NCBI GenBank assembly: GCA_963782475.1
Contig: CAWAJW010000005.1
Coordinates: forward strand, 124,001-188,000
Reading direction: 5' to 3'
DNA: 64,000 bases
Source: CAVQBP01 sp963782475
GTDB lineage: Bacteria; Bacteroidota; Ignavibacteria; Ignavibacteriales; Ignavibacteriaceae
The translations under genes and the position numbers were made by a program. Shown in pieces: positions 8,970 to 19,930 of this stretch (the stretch's first letter is position 1; the number at the start of each line of letters is the position of its first letter). Below the pieces are notes generated by a model. That model did no database searches. It saw only the letters and a program-made list of their open reading frames with translations, and was not told the DNA's origin.

Positions 8970-10298
8970 TGAAAAAATGTGTTATCATCGGGGGTGGGCT
9001 TGCCGGTTTATCTGCCGCAGCTTTTCTTGCAGATTCAGGGATAAATGTCGAAGTGATAGAAGCTTCTCCAAAGCTCGGAGGCCGTACCTATTCATTTAAA
9101 GATAAAATTACATCGGATATAATTGATAACGGCCAGCATATTTTAATGGGCTGCTATACTGATACCCTTGATTTCATCAGGTTAATAAAAGCTGAAAGTA
9201 ATTTCATCTTTCAAAAGCAGCTTAAGGTTAATTTCCTTAAAGAAGATTTTGAGCTGTTTCCCTTAAAATCAAATAATTCATTTTACCCGTTTAACCTTTT
9301 ATCCGCACTATTAAATTACAAAGCAATATCTCCTGGCAGCAGATTAAGACTTCTGAAATTTTTTGCAAAGTTATTATTTACTCCTGCTAATTCTTTAAAT
9401 AAAATAACTGTATATCAATGGCTGCTCCTGGAAAATCAAACTGAGGAGATTATAAAATCATTTTGGGAGATACTGGCTGTTGGTGCTCTTAACACCAGTA
9501 TCAATAAGGCATCTGCAGGAATCTTTTCGGATATTTTAAAAAAAATGTTTTTCAAAGGAAGCAAAGCTTCTACTATTATTTTACCCAAATACGGATTAAC
9601 AGAATCATTTTGTAATAATTCAAAAAAATTTATTGAAGAAAGAAACGGCGCCATTTCCCTTCTTGAATCGGTTAATGAAATTATAATATCAGGTGAAAAT
9701 ATAGTCTCTGTTAAAAACAAATAAAAGGGAGATTACCGGTTTTGATTATGTCGTTTCGGCAGTTCCTTATTTCATATTAAAGAATTTTAGGGGATAGATA
9801 AAGATAATATTAAATGAGATTGATTTCAGGTATTCAACTATTATTTCAATTCATATCTGGTTAAAAGAAAATAATTTGGAAGATGATTTTTACGGTTTAA
9901 TAAATTCACCAGTTCATTGGATATTCAATCATAAATCTCATTTATCAATGGTAATAAGTGATGCCGGTGATTTTGCTTCTGTTCCAAAAGAAGAGCTGTT
10001 TGATACCGCAGCTTTACAGCTGGAAAAATATCTTGGAATTTCAAAAGATAAAATAATATCTCACAAAATAATAAAAGAAAAAAGAGCTACATTTATTCCA
10101 TCAAATGATATATTGCATAAAAGACCAGGTGCCCAGACTTGGTTGAAAAATTTTTTTCTTGCCGGTGATTGGGTTGATACCGGTTTGCCTGCGACAATTG
10201 AAAGTGCTGTTAAAAGCGGAAGGATTGTATCAGAATTAATTAAGAGTAAATCTAAAAATGAATTAAAGAATATATCTTTTTATCCATTATCCCTGTAA
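8969..10298 (+). CDS. hpnE: Hydroxysqualene reductase/squalene-associated FAD enzyme HpnE (frameshifted)
   Basis: The N-terminal FAD-binding motif KKCVIIGGGLAGLSAAAFLADSG is followed by EVIEASPKLGGRTYSF, the amine-oxidase/phytoene-desaturase dinucleotide fold. The C-terminus has FLAGDWVDTGLPATIESAVKSGRI, which closes the FAD site and is characteristic of HpnE. The middle is broken by at least two indels between about 9715 and 9830; reading through gives FDYVVSAVPYFILKNF and YSTIISIHIWLKENN, both consistent with the family. The start ATG overlaps the hpnD stop. The product completes squalene synthesis, the precursor of hopanoids. No squalene-hopene cyclase lies in this window, so the downstream use is inferred. 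Confidence 0.88.
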
Positions 10299-10331
10299 TT
10301 TTTTGCCGGTTTTAAAAATGAAAATAGATTA

Positions 10332-10358
10332 TTGTTGAATTTTTAAAAAATTCAACAA
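10332..10358. promoter_or_regulatory. Perfect 13-bp-arm palindrome upstream of citrate synthase
   Basis: The arm TTGTTGAATTTTT (10332-10344) pairs exactly with 10346-10358 around a single central base, 80-110 bases upstream of the citrate synthase ATG and 34 bases after the hpnE stop. A TATAAT hexamer at 10376-10381 follows, and a further TTGAA half-like site lies at about 10365. It could be an operator overlapping a promoter or the stem of a transcript hairpin. There is no trailing T-run beyond the arms, which argues against a simple terminator on the plus strand. Confidence 0.45.
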
Positions 10359-10439
10359 ATATCTGTTGAAATTCTTATAATATGTTTATAAATTCATACA
10401 AATGAATTACTTCAAAATTAATTTAGAGAGGGGATCTTT

Positions 10440-11767
10440 ATGGATACCGTTAATGCAGTAAAAACTGACACAGCAAAACTAACCTTAAAAGGTCAAGAAT
10501 ATGAACTGCCGATTTTAGTCGGCAGTGAAAATGAAGTTGCAATAGATATTAATCATCTCAGGAATACCACCGGTGCAATAACCTATGATAATGGTTACGG
10601 AAATACCGGTTCCTGTTTTAGTGCAATTACTTTTATTGATGGAGAAAAGGGAATTCTTAGATACCGCGGCTACCCGATTGAGGAACTTGCGGAAAAATCC
10701 AATTTTGTCGAGGTCTGTTATTTGTTAATTTTCGGACACCTTCCCGATAAAAAAGAACTTGACAATTTCCTTTATAAATTAACTCATCATAGCCTCATTC
10801 ATGAGGATATGAAAAAGTTTTTTGAAGGATTTCCTCCATCGGCTCACCCAATGGGAATTTTATCTTCAATGGTTAATTCTTTATCTGCTTTTTATCCTGA
10901 AAATGGTTACGAAGTAGATGTTGAGCTTAATATTGTAAGACTGCTTGCCAAAGATAAAAACTATTGTTGCTTTTTCTTACAAGAAATCCATAGGCCAGCC
11001 GTACATTTATCCGCAGGAATGATCTCAGCTATACTGCCGATCTTTTACACATGATGTATGCCGTACCTTCCGAGGATTACAAACTATCAAAGGTATTGGA
11101 AGATGCGCTGGACCTGCTCCTTATTCTTCATGCTGATCATGAACAGAACTGCAGCACATCAACTGTGCGGATGGCTGGAAGCAGCACTGCAAATTTATTC
11201 GCATCTATTTCAGCAGGAATAGGTGCATTATGGGGACCTCTTCACGGCGGAGCTAACCAGGCTGTAATTACTATGCTGCAGAAGATCAAAAATGACGGCG
11301 GTGATTATCATAAATATATCAATATGGCGAAGGATAAAGAATCCGGTTTCAAATTAATGGGTTTCGGCCACCGTGTATATAAAAATTTTGATCCGAGGGC
11401 AAGAATATTAAAAGCTTCTGCCGACAGGGTTCTTACGGAATTAGGTGTTAAAGATCCGCTCCTTGATATTGCAAAAAACCTTGAAGAAATTGCACTTAAG
11501 GATGAATTCTTTATAGAAAGAAAACTATATCCTAATGTTGATTTCTACAGCGGTATAATATACAGGGCGATGGGAATTCCTACCAATATGTTTACAGTTA
11601 TGTTTGCTCTCGGACGTTTACCGGGATGGATTGCTCAATGGAAAGAAATGAGAGAGAATCCTTCAGCCAGGATTTACCGGCCGCGGCAAATTTATGTTGG
11701 TGAAACTCAAAGACCTTATTGTCCCATTGGAGAAACGATAAAAGAGTCGGATCTTGATACATCTTAA
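10440..11767 (+). CDS. gltA: Citrate synthase (frameshifted)
   Basis: The reconstructed protein of about 440 residues is a type II (hexameric-type) citrate synthase that condenses acetyl-CoA with oxaloacetate at entry to the TCA cycle. It has the N-terminal beta-domain (AIDINHLRNTTG, GILRYRGYPIEELAE), the histidine-bearing LWGPLHGGANQAV block, LMGFGHRVYKNFDPRA with its active-site His, and the C-terminal VDFYSGIIYRAMGIP plus ARIYRPRQIYVG tail. Two single-base insertions, near 10953 and 11020, shift the frame by two in total and scramble about 25 residues (the true reading is KTIVAFSYKKSIGQPYIY). The gene is preceded by AGAGAGGGG and a palindrome. It appears to be a single transcription unit ending at the hairpin at 11844. 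Confidence 0.9.
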
Positions 11768-11843
11768 TCCTAATCTTACTCTTAATCTCCAGGTTAAGCT
11801 TGATGAAGAAAATGATGGTTTGAAAATTAAACTTATTTCCCTG

Positions 11844-11876
11844 GCCCGGTTGATTATTGCCGGGCTTATTTTATTT
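11844..11876 (+). terminator. Rho-independent-like terminator after citrate synthase
   Basis: GCCCGG (11844-11849) pairs with CCGGGC (11860-11865) around a ten-base loop, followed by TTATTTTATTT. It lies 77 bases after the citrate synthase stop. Confidence 0.65.
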
Positions 11877-11967
11877 CAGGATAGGGACTCAAAATTTATC
11901 ACTTCAGAACAATTTGTATAAGTTATAGTCAATAATTATTTTAGCATTTGATTATTTTAACCTTATT

Positions 11968-12462
11968 ATGAATAATAAAGCGAAATATTATATCGATAAG
12001 TTAAAATTAATTAAACATCCAGAAGGCGGTTATTACAGAGAAATATATCGTTCCGGAGAATATATAAATATTCAAGGATTACCTAAGAGATATAAGAGTA
12101 AAAGAACATTTTCAACATCAATTTATTTTATGCTGGAAGGAAAGCAGGTTTCCAAATTTCATCGTCTTAAATCTGATGAAGTCTGGCATTTTTATGATGG
12201 CAGCTCAATAAGGATTTTCTTACTGGATAATAATCTTGAGCAGGTAATCCTGGGAAAGAATATTGCGAAGGGAAATACTTTCCAGTATACAATTGAAAAG
12301 AATAATTGGTTTGCCGCTGAATTGGCTGAAAAAGATTCTTTTGCATTAATGGGTTGTTCGGTTTCCCCCGGTTTTGATTTTAATGATTTTGAATTAGCTG
12401 ACAGAAAAATTCTGCTTAAGAAGTTTCCTCAGCATGAAGGGATTATAAAAAAATTTACTTAA
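11968..12462 (+). CDS. Cupin-fold protein, DUF985 family
   Basis: This intact 164-residue frame carries the DUF985/cupin_5 signature: HPEGGYYREIYRS near the N-terminus, TSIYFMLEGKQVSKFHRLKSDEVWHFYDGSSI in the middle, and FALMGCSVSPGFDFNDFEL near the end. These give a small beta-barrel with a probable metal or ligand pocket built from His and Glu residues. The enzymatic role of the family is not established, although some cupins of this type resemble sugar epimerases. It stands alone between a terminator and the sprA leader, so context gives no pathway clue. Confidence 0.8.
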   Translation: MNNKAKYYIDKLKLIKHPEGGYYREIYRSGEYINIQGLPKRYKSKRTFSTSIYFMLEGKQVSKFHRLKSDEVWHFYDGSSIRIFLLDNNLEQVILGKNIAKGNTFQYTIEKNNWFAAELAEKDSFALMGCSVSPGFDFNDFELADRKILLKKFPQHEGIIKKFT

Positions 12463-12829
12463 ATATTTCTGATTAAAAGGGGATGCAAAACAATATTTAA
12501 GATTACTTATACAATTACAATATTACTTCCGAAGTTTAGAATTTTAATAATTCCTATGAAAAAATATTGGCTTAATTGTTGTGAATAATTATAAATAATT
12601 CAGGAATATTTTTTAATTGCATGTATACGGAAATAAAACAATACTAAATTAGAGGCGAATAAGTGAGTGATTAAATTTTACCTTCATTCATTCAGACCAA
12701 AATTATAGATTAACAATAGACAATTTATATTATAATCATTTGAAACTTAAGGTTTATTTCTCTAATTTTTTCACTTAAAATTTTTTAATAATGGAGGAAA
12801 ACTTATCGGGGATTTTTTACAGATTATAA
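12463..12829. other. Leader region upstream of sprA, no gene seen
   Basis: This is AT-rich DNA without a supported gene. A GGAGG at 12793 sits inside a short ATG-initiated frame (12791-12829) that ends in TAA immediately before the apparent TTG start of sprA. This may be a leader peptide or a mis-sequenced true start. Confidence 0.4.
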
Positions 12830-15800
12830 TTGAGTCATTATCCCTTAAGGGTTCATATCAGAAACAAGAAGATAAAATTTTTTCAGGAGATTAGCCGTAT
12901 AATATTAGGTGGAAGTCTTCTTTTTTATTCTGCCATTAATCTCGGTTTCAAATCTCCTTATTCTTCACCCATCAATAAGGCAATCTGGATAAATGCTTTT
13001 TTCCAGTTCATTTCTGCTGAAAATTTAAACAATAAAGAAATTAAAATTCCCATTAGTGCCGGAAGAAATCTGATCGGCAGACCTAAACAAAAAATTGCTG
13101 CTGCAAATGAAGCTCATTTGGATCTGAAATATCGCGGCGAATTCCAGTCTCCTTTGGATTCTCTTAGCAATAAGCAGGAAGTCAATTTCAAAAAGGACAG
13201 CTCGTCTGCTGTTAAAAATGATTCTCTTCATCTGAAGACTGATTCACTTTCCGCTAAGAGAGATACTCTTGATCAAATGTCTATCGATTCAACTGCAAGA
13301 TTAAAATATTTTCACCCTAAGAGAAATGATGTTCCATATGTTACTTTAAAGGCAAAAAAGACCTTCTCCGTTTATTGCTCAGCCATCGGTCGGTTTAAGA
13401 AGCCGAACTGTAGAAATTGATTCATCCGGAAAAAATGTAAATATAATAGAAAAGATCGCAGGTCAAAAAACAAAAATTATCCTGACTATTCCGCTGGATG
13501 AATATATAAAGATGAAGCTGGCTGTAAGGGAAAAAGATATGTGGCAGGATCTCGGTCATCAATATGAGCTTAAGAATAGTGAAAAAGGTCTCCAGGACGT
13601 TATAAAGAATATAACTGATTTTGAGATCCCTCTTCCGAGTGTCGGAGTCTTAAGCATATTCGGCGAACCCAAAATTAGTTTGAGGATCGGCGGTGCTGTC
13701 GACATTCATGGCGCCTGGAGAAGCGAAACCACTCAGGGTGTCACTGCATCACGTTTGGGTAATACCCAAAATGAACCGGACTTTAAACAGCAGGTTCAGA
13801 TAAATGTTAACGGAACAATCGGAGATAAATTAAATATCAGTGCAGATTGGAATACTGAACGTACATTTCAATATGAAAACCAGTTAAAAATAAAGTACAC
13901 CGGCTACGAAGATGAAATTATTCAGAGTATTGAAGCCGGTAACGTTTCTCTACAGACTTCTCCTTTGGTTGGCGGAAGCGAAGCACTATTCGGTATTAAA
14001 GCTAATTTTCAAATGGGACCTTTTTCATTAACTACTATAGCAAGTCAGAAAAAAGGAGAAACTAAAGAAGTATCTGTAAACAGCGGTTCAACATCACAGG
14101 CATTTAATCTCAGGGCGTATGATTATTCAACAAATCATTATTTTATTGATACAACTTATGCCAGTACAAGTCCGGATCTAAATTTATTTGAAAAATATTA
14201 TGCTAATGCTACCCCTATAGAAGTTCCGCAGTATAGAATTAAAGATATCGAAGTCTGGAAATCAATTAATACTATCGGAAGAGATCCTTCCAAGGAAAGG
14301 CAGGCAAATGCCTACATAAACCTTCCTCCGCTGCCAGCAGGTAAAACTTATGATACCACCTACAGGAATTTAACTAATCCTCAGCCGGGGATAAGTGAAA
14401 CAGGCAGGTTTTTACAGCTTACACCGGATGTTGATTATACCGTTCAGGAACAAACAGGATATATTACTTTTAAAACCCAGATTAATGATGATGATATTAT
14501 CGCAGTCGCATACAGAACTGAAAACGGCGTGGGCAGTGCTGATGATTTATTCTATGGTGAATTTTTATCTACTGCTAATGCTGCAAATGATTCAATCCTG
14601 GTTTTAAAATTAGTTAAGCCCAAAAATCTTCAGCCTCAATTTAAAGAGGCCTGGAAATTACTTATGAAAAATTTCTATTCGCTTGGCGGAAGAAATATTA
14701 AACAGGATAATTTCGAATTTAATCTTGCATATGAAGTGCCCGGACAGGATCCGATAACTGAACTGCAGGGTGTTAAATTTTTACAGGCATTCGGTCTGGA
14801 TAAAGTAAATGCAAGCGGAGGTTCTACACCTGATAATATTTTCGATTGGGTTCCGGGCATTACTGTTTTACCTGAAACCGGTGAAATCCTTTTCCCTGTA
14901 TTAGAACCATTCGGACATGATTTCCCGTCGGGTCAGCTGCCGGATTCATTAAAATTCCAGGATATTTATGATACTACAAAAACATTTGCTCAAAATGTAA
15001 AAATTAAGGATAAATGGGAGCTTACGGGGAAATATTCGGGGAAGCAACATCTGTTTATAACCTTGGATTTAATGTTGTTGAAAATTCGGTTAGGGTGCTG
15101 CTGAACGGGAGGGAGTTAACTCAGGGAGTAGACTATGTAGTCGACTATAATTCCGGGCAGTTAACAATTCGAAATGATGCCGCACTGGTTCCAGGTGCCG
15201 ATCTTAAAATTACCTATGAACAGAATGATCTGTTTTCGCTCGCATCAAAAACTCTGCTGGGAGCCCGCGGTGTATTGAATCTTTCCGATAAAACCAAATT
15301 AGGATTTTCTATCTTAAATCTGAACCAGCAGACATTAAGCGACAAGGTAAGAATCGGTGAGGAACCTCTTAGTAATACTATTTATGGAGTTGATTTTAAT
15401 ACCGCCGGTGATCTTCCATTCCTTACTAAAGCATTAAGCAGAATAATACCGACTAAACAAATGTCCTCTTTCACTTTGACCGGTGAATATGCATATATGA
15501 ATCCGGATCCGAATACTAAAAAAAGTACGATTGCTTCTGATAATGGTGCAAGTATAGCTTATATAGATGATTTTGAGGGTACAAAAAGAACGATTCCGCT
15601 GGGAATATCATATACCGGCTGGCATGATTTGAGTCCGCCTGATTCCCTTCCTTTATTAAAAGATACTTCGTCCCAGGCTATGATGAAATACAAAGCAAAA
15701 AGTTTCTGGTACACTGAAACTTCAACTGTCAATGTAAATGATGTTTGGCCTCTTAGGCAGGTAGCAAGATCAGACCAGCTCATTTCTGTAATGGATTATG

Positions 15801-18800
15801 TTTACCTGCCTGGTCATCCGGGTCCATACAGCGGTTTTCTTGGTGACAAAAAGTGGGGGAAGGTCCCTTCTTATGCTTCCTCTGATAAAAAAAGGAACTG
15901 GGGCGGGATTATGAAGCTTCTTTCTTCAACTGCTAATAATCTTACTGAAGAAAATATTGAGTTCATTGATATCTGGATGCAGCCGGAAGATGTACCGAAA
16001 GATGCTAAAATGATTATTGATCTGGGAAGAATAAGTGAAGATGTAATTCCGAATAGAAAATTGGATACAGAAGATAAACCGCCGTATAATGAAGTTATTA
16101 ATGAAGGGGAGGATACGGGTATTGACGGAATGACGGATGCGGAAGAAAGAGTCGCTTACAATGAACCTAATGTGCAGGATCCTGCTGGTGATGATTTTGC
16201 ATTTAGCGGGCAAAGTCCTAACCCTCTGGATTATATTAATATCAATGGAACCGAGGGAAATGCGCAGCTGACCGATATTGGAAGAGTGCCGGATACTGAA
16301 GATTTAAATAGGAACGGAAGCACAGATTTAGTTAACAGCTATTTCCGATATGAAGTTCCTTTAGACACTAACAGACAGGAAAATAAATTTATTAATGGCG
16401 GCGGCAATATTCCAAAAGGACAAAGCAAGGGATGGTATCTTTATAGAATTCCGTTGAAGGACGTTGCTTTAACTGTGGGGAGTCCTAGTCTTTCCGATGT
16501 TGAATATATCCGTTTAGTATTTACGGGTGTTGACACAACAGTTCATGTAAGGATAGCGGAATTTGACCTTGTCGGAAACCAGTGGCAGAAGTTAATTCCT
16601 TCCGATTCCGTTATGTCTGTATCTGTTAAAAGCATCGAAGATAATCCTGATTATACTACTCCTCCTGGTGTTCAGCGTGAAAGAGATAATACCCAAACAA
16701 CTGAAACAGTTCTTCAGAATGAACAGTCAATGGATCTTATATTTAAAGATTTACCTGACGGAGAATCGAGAGAAGCTGTTAAATATCTTTACCAGCCTCT
16801 TGATGTATTTAATTATACAGAGATGAAGCTTTTTATTCACGGAGATCTTAATTCGACACTTCATTCAATATCTTACAATGATCCATCCCGCAATTTGTAT
16901 ACATCCGAAGTCTATTTCAGATTCGGGACTGATTCTAATAATTATTATGAATATAGGCAGCCGGTAGAATACGGCTGGAATGAAATCAGTATTCCTTTTA
17001 GTGAATTAACCGCTATTAAAGAGCAAAGGGGGGATTCGGTTAATAAAATCATAGAAAAGCCTGTTGCAGGTCAGCCGGGTCATTTCTATAAAGTTAAGGG
17101 GCAGCCTTCACTTACTGCGGTAAAGTTTTTAGATGTCGGAGTACTAAATCTTGATAACAATTTTAACCCGGGTCCGGTCTCAGGTGAAATTTGGGTAAAT
17201 GAACTTAGAGTAATTGGTGCCGATAACCACCCCGGGTCGGCATACAGTACATCAGCTTCTCTAAAATTAGCCGATTTGCTTACAGTTAATTTTAATTTAA
17301 GCCAGACTGACCCGAATTTCCATCGATTGTCCGACAGATTCGGCTCAAGAGTTACGTCCAAAAATTGGAGCACTTCTGTACAAATGGATCTGCTGAAAGT
17401 GCTTCCATTTGATTTACCGGGAAGTAATTTAAACGTTAATTATTCGCATACCGAATCCTTTGCAAAACCTAAATATTATCCCGGGACAGATATTGCAGTT
17501 GATGCTGCCGCAAGTTTAGCTGAACAGGGAGCTGTTGATTCAACGGTTGGAGTTACCAAAACTGCTGATCAAATTCGTTCTGAAACACAAACATTAAATG
17601 TTTCGGATTCATATTCTGCTTCAAATGTCAAAATAAAAATTCCATCATCTTACTGGTTAATACAGGATACATGGAATGCGCTTACTTTTGGATTTAATTA
17701 TAACAAAGCATTTAACAGGAATCCGACAACTTTAAGCAATAAAAGCTGGGTATGGAATTTCAGCTTAAACTATGGATTGAATTTAAGCCCGAATTATTAT
17801 TTTTATCCCCGTGACATACCTGTTTTCGGCATCATCTTCTCTTTGCTCTCAGATTATAAAGATGCCAAGATCTATTATTTTCCCCAGAGCTTTGCTTTCA
17901 ATTTGCAGGCGAGAAGAAACAGGAATACAAACGTAACCAGGGACAGGCTTAACAGCCCTTCTCAATTACTTGTTTCAAGAGATTTTACAGCACAAAGAGG
18001 ATTTAATTTTGCATGGAAATTAAGTGAAGGCGGCTTGCTCAATTTATCAATGAATTATAATGTTAATATAAATTCCTCGCTCCTTTACCTTGAAACGGAT
18101 GCATATGGAAACCAGCGAAACAGCGGAGCAATCTTCTGGGATATTTTCTCAAGTGATCATTTCGGAAGAGATTATCAGTATTCGCAATCTTTTGATCTAA
18201 AATCTAGTCCTGCTTTACCTTCATTGTGGGATATCAATAAATATTTTTCTCTAAATGCGGGGTATTCGGTTTCATACCAGTGGAATTTTGATTTCAGACA
18301 ACCGGTTTTAGGAAGAAGTGCAGGTTTTTCTAATAGATCAACAGTAGGATTGACTTTAAAATTGAATGCCCTAACTGAGCCTTTATTTGCTCATAAAAAT
18401 GAAGAAGAAGGTGCAGAACAGCCCGAACAGAATTCAGGTTCAAGAGGAAGAGGGAGAAATATTGGAGAAAATCAAAACGAACAAAGAAATCCTATTGAAA
18501 GAAATGTTATCCGCAGAGGGAATAACACAAATATCAATTCGAATCTGGAAAAAAATCCTAAGGATTCATTAAAGATTGCCGATACTACCGGAGTTGGTAA
18601 ATCCAAGAAGCATGCTTTAAAAAATGCTTTATTGTTTTTAGAATCTGTAATTCAATTTGTATTCTTTAAATATGAAACTATAACAATGAATTTTTCAAAT
18701 AGCAATTCTCAATCAAAAAGCGGAATTCTGGGAGATGGAACGGGTTTACGTAATTTCTGGGGATTCGGTCAAAATTACAAAAACGGACCTACCAGGGGTT

Positions 18801-19853
18801 TCATGCTGGGTTTAAGCGGCGATGTCGGCAGTCGGGCTCCAAATGGGAATCTCTCGGATATTTTCAGCCAAAAAAATAGTCTTGATTTCAGCACTTCACG
18901 CCCTCTTTGGGAAGGAGCAACTATAGATCTTAACTGGAATGTCGGATGGTCTATAAATAAAAATACAACTATTACAACAGATTCGAATGGAGTTGCAACA
19001 ATTACTGGAATAAGTTCAACCGGTACTATAGATCGTTCATTTTTAACTTTTCCTCCTTTTTTATTCTTCAGCTCTCTTAATAACAGCATTGCGCAGGTGC
19101 ATAAATTGGATCCGAATGCACAGGATCTTTCGGATGCCTTTGTAAAAGGATTTGAATCTCTACCTATCTTATCAAGATTAGGTCCATTTCAGGCTATTGC
19201 GAAATATATACCCAGGCCAAATTGGTCAATTAATTGGAGCGGATCTGGAATCCTTTTCACTATTCAAATCTTTCGCAAAAAGGGTATCTCTTACTCATGC
19301 ATATAAATCAACATATTCCGAAGGATGGAAACTTACCCCTGATGGTATTAAGCAAATTCAAACTCAAAGAATACAATACGGCTTCACACCTCTTGTAGGA
19401 CTGAATTTCACATTTAACGAATTGTGGGGAGGGAATATTAATGCCAATATTAAATATTCAACCAGTACAAGCTATGATCTTGGAACTTCTACCAAAAATA
19501 TTAGTGAGACCTTATCAAGAGATATTGGTATAACTGCAGGATATTCAAAATCAGGGTTTGAAATACCTTTGTTCGGAATTTCATTGAAGAATGATATTGA
19601 ATTCAGCTTTTCATATACCAATTCACAAAATGCTACAACTATTTATGATATGGTTAATTATAAAGACGGCGGGATTCCGCAGGATGGCACAACAAGGGTT
19701 ACTGTAGAACCAAGAATAAAATATACTATCAGTTCGAAAGTTACCTTATCGATTTTCTATACCAGGACTTCGGTTGCGCCAGAAGGTGCGGCAAGAATTC
19801 CCCCTACAACAACAAACGAAGCCGGGCTTGATGTGCATATTTCAATACAATAA
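12830..19853 (+). CDS. sprA: T9SS outer-membrane translocon SprA (frameshifted)
   Basis: About 2340 residues are reconstructed, close to the usual 2300-2500 of SprA/Sov, the giant outer-membrane barrel through which T9SS cargo passes. Recognisable landmarks are ARLKYFHPKRNDVPYVTLK near the start, then VLSIFGEPKISLRIGGAVDIHGAWRS, NVNGTIGDKLNISADWNTERTF, LKIKYTGYEDEIIQSIEAGNVSL, the second SprA_N-like block (SIAYIDDFEGTKRTIPLG), and a long series of beta-strand repeats to the end. The frame breaks near 13370-13430, near 15040 (KYSG continues as EATSVYNLGFNVVENSVRVLLNGREL) and near 19235. The start is uncertain: TTG at 12830 follows an in-frame stop, and the first hydrophobic stretch is at IILGGSLLFYSAINLGF. 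porX follows 77 bases downstream. Confidence 0.92.
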
Positions 19854-19930
19854 TTGAAAAAAAATAAATATTATTAATAACCGGTTTATTATTTTTATGT
19901 AATAATCCTAAAATTAAAACAAAATTAATT

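Noticed and set aside
18387..18572. Separate small gene inside sprA
   Set aside because: It is an alternate frame over the low-complexity Arg/Asn/Gly-rich linker of SprA and has no independent support.
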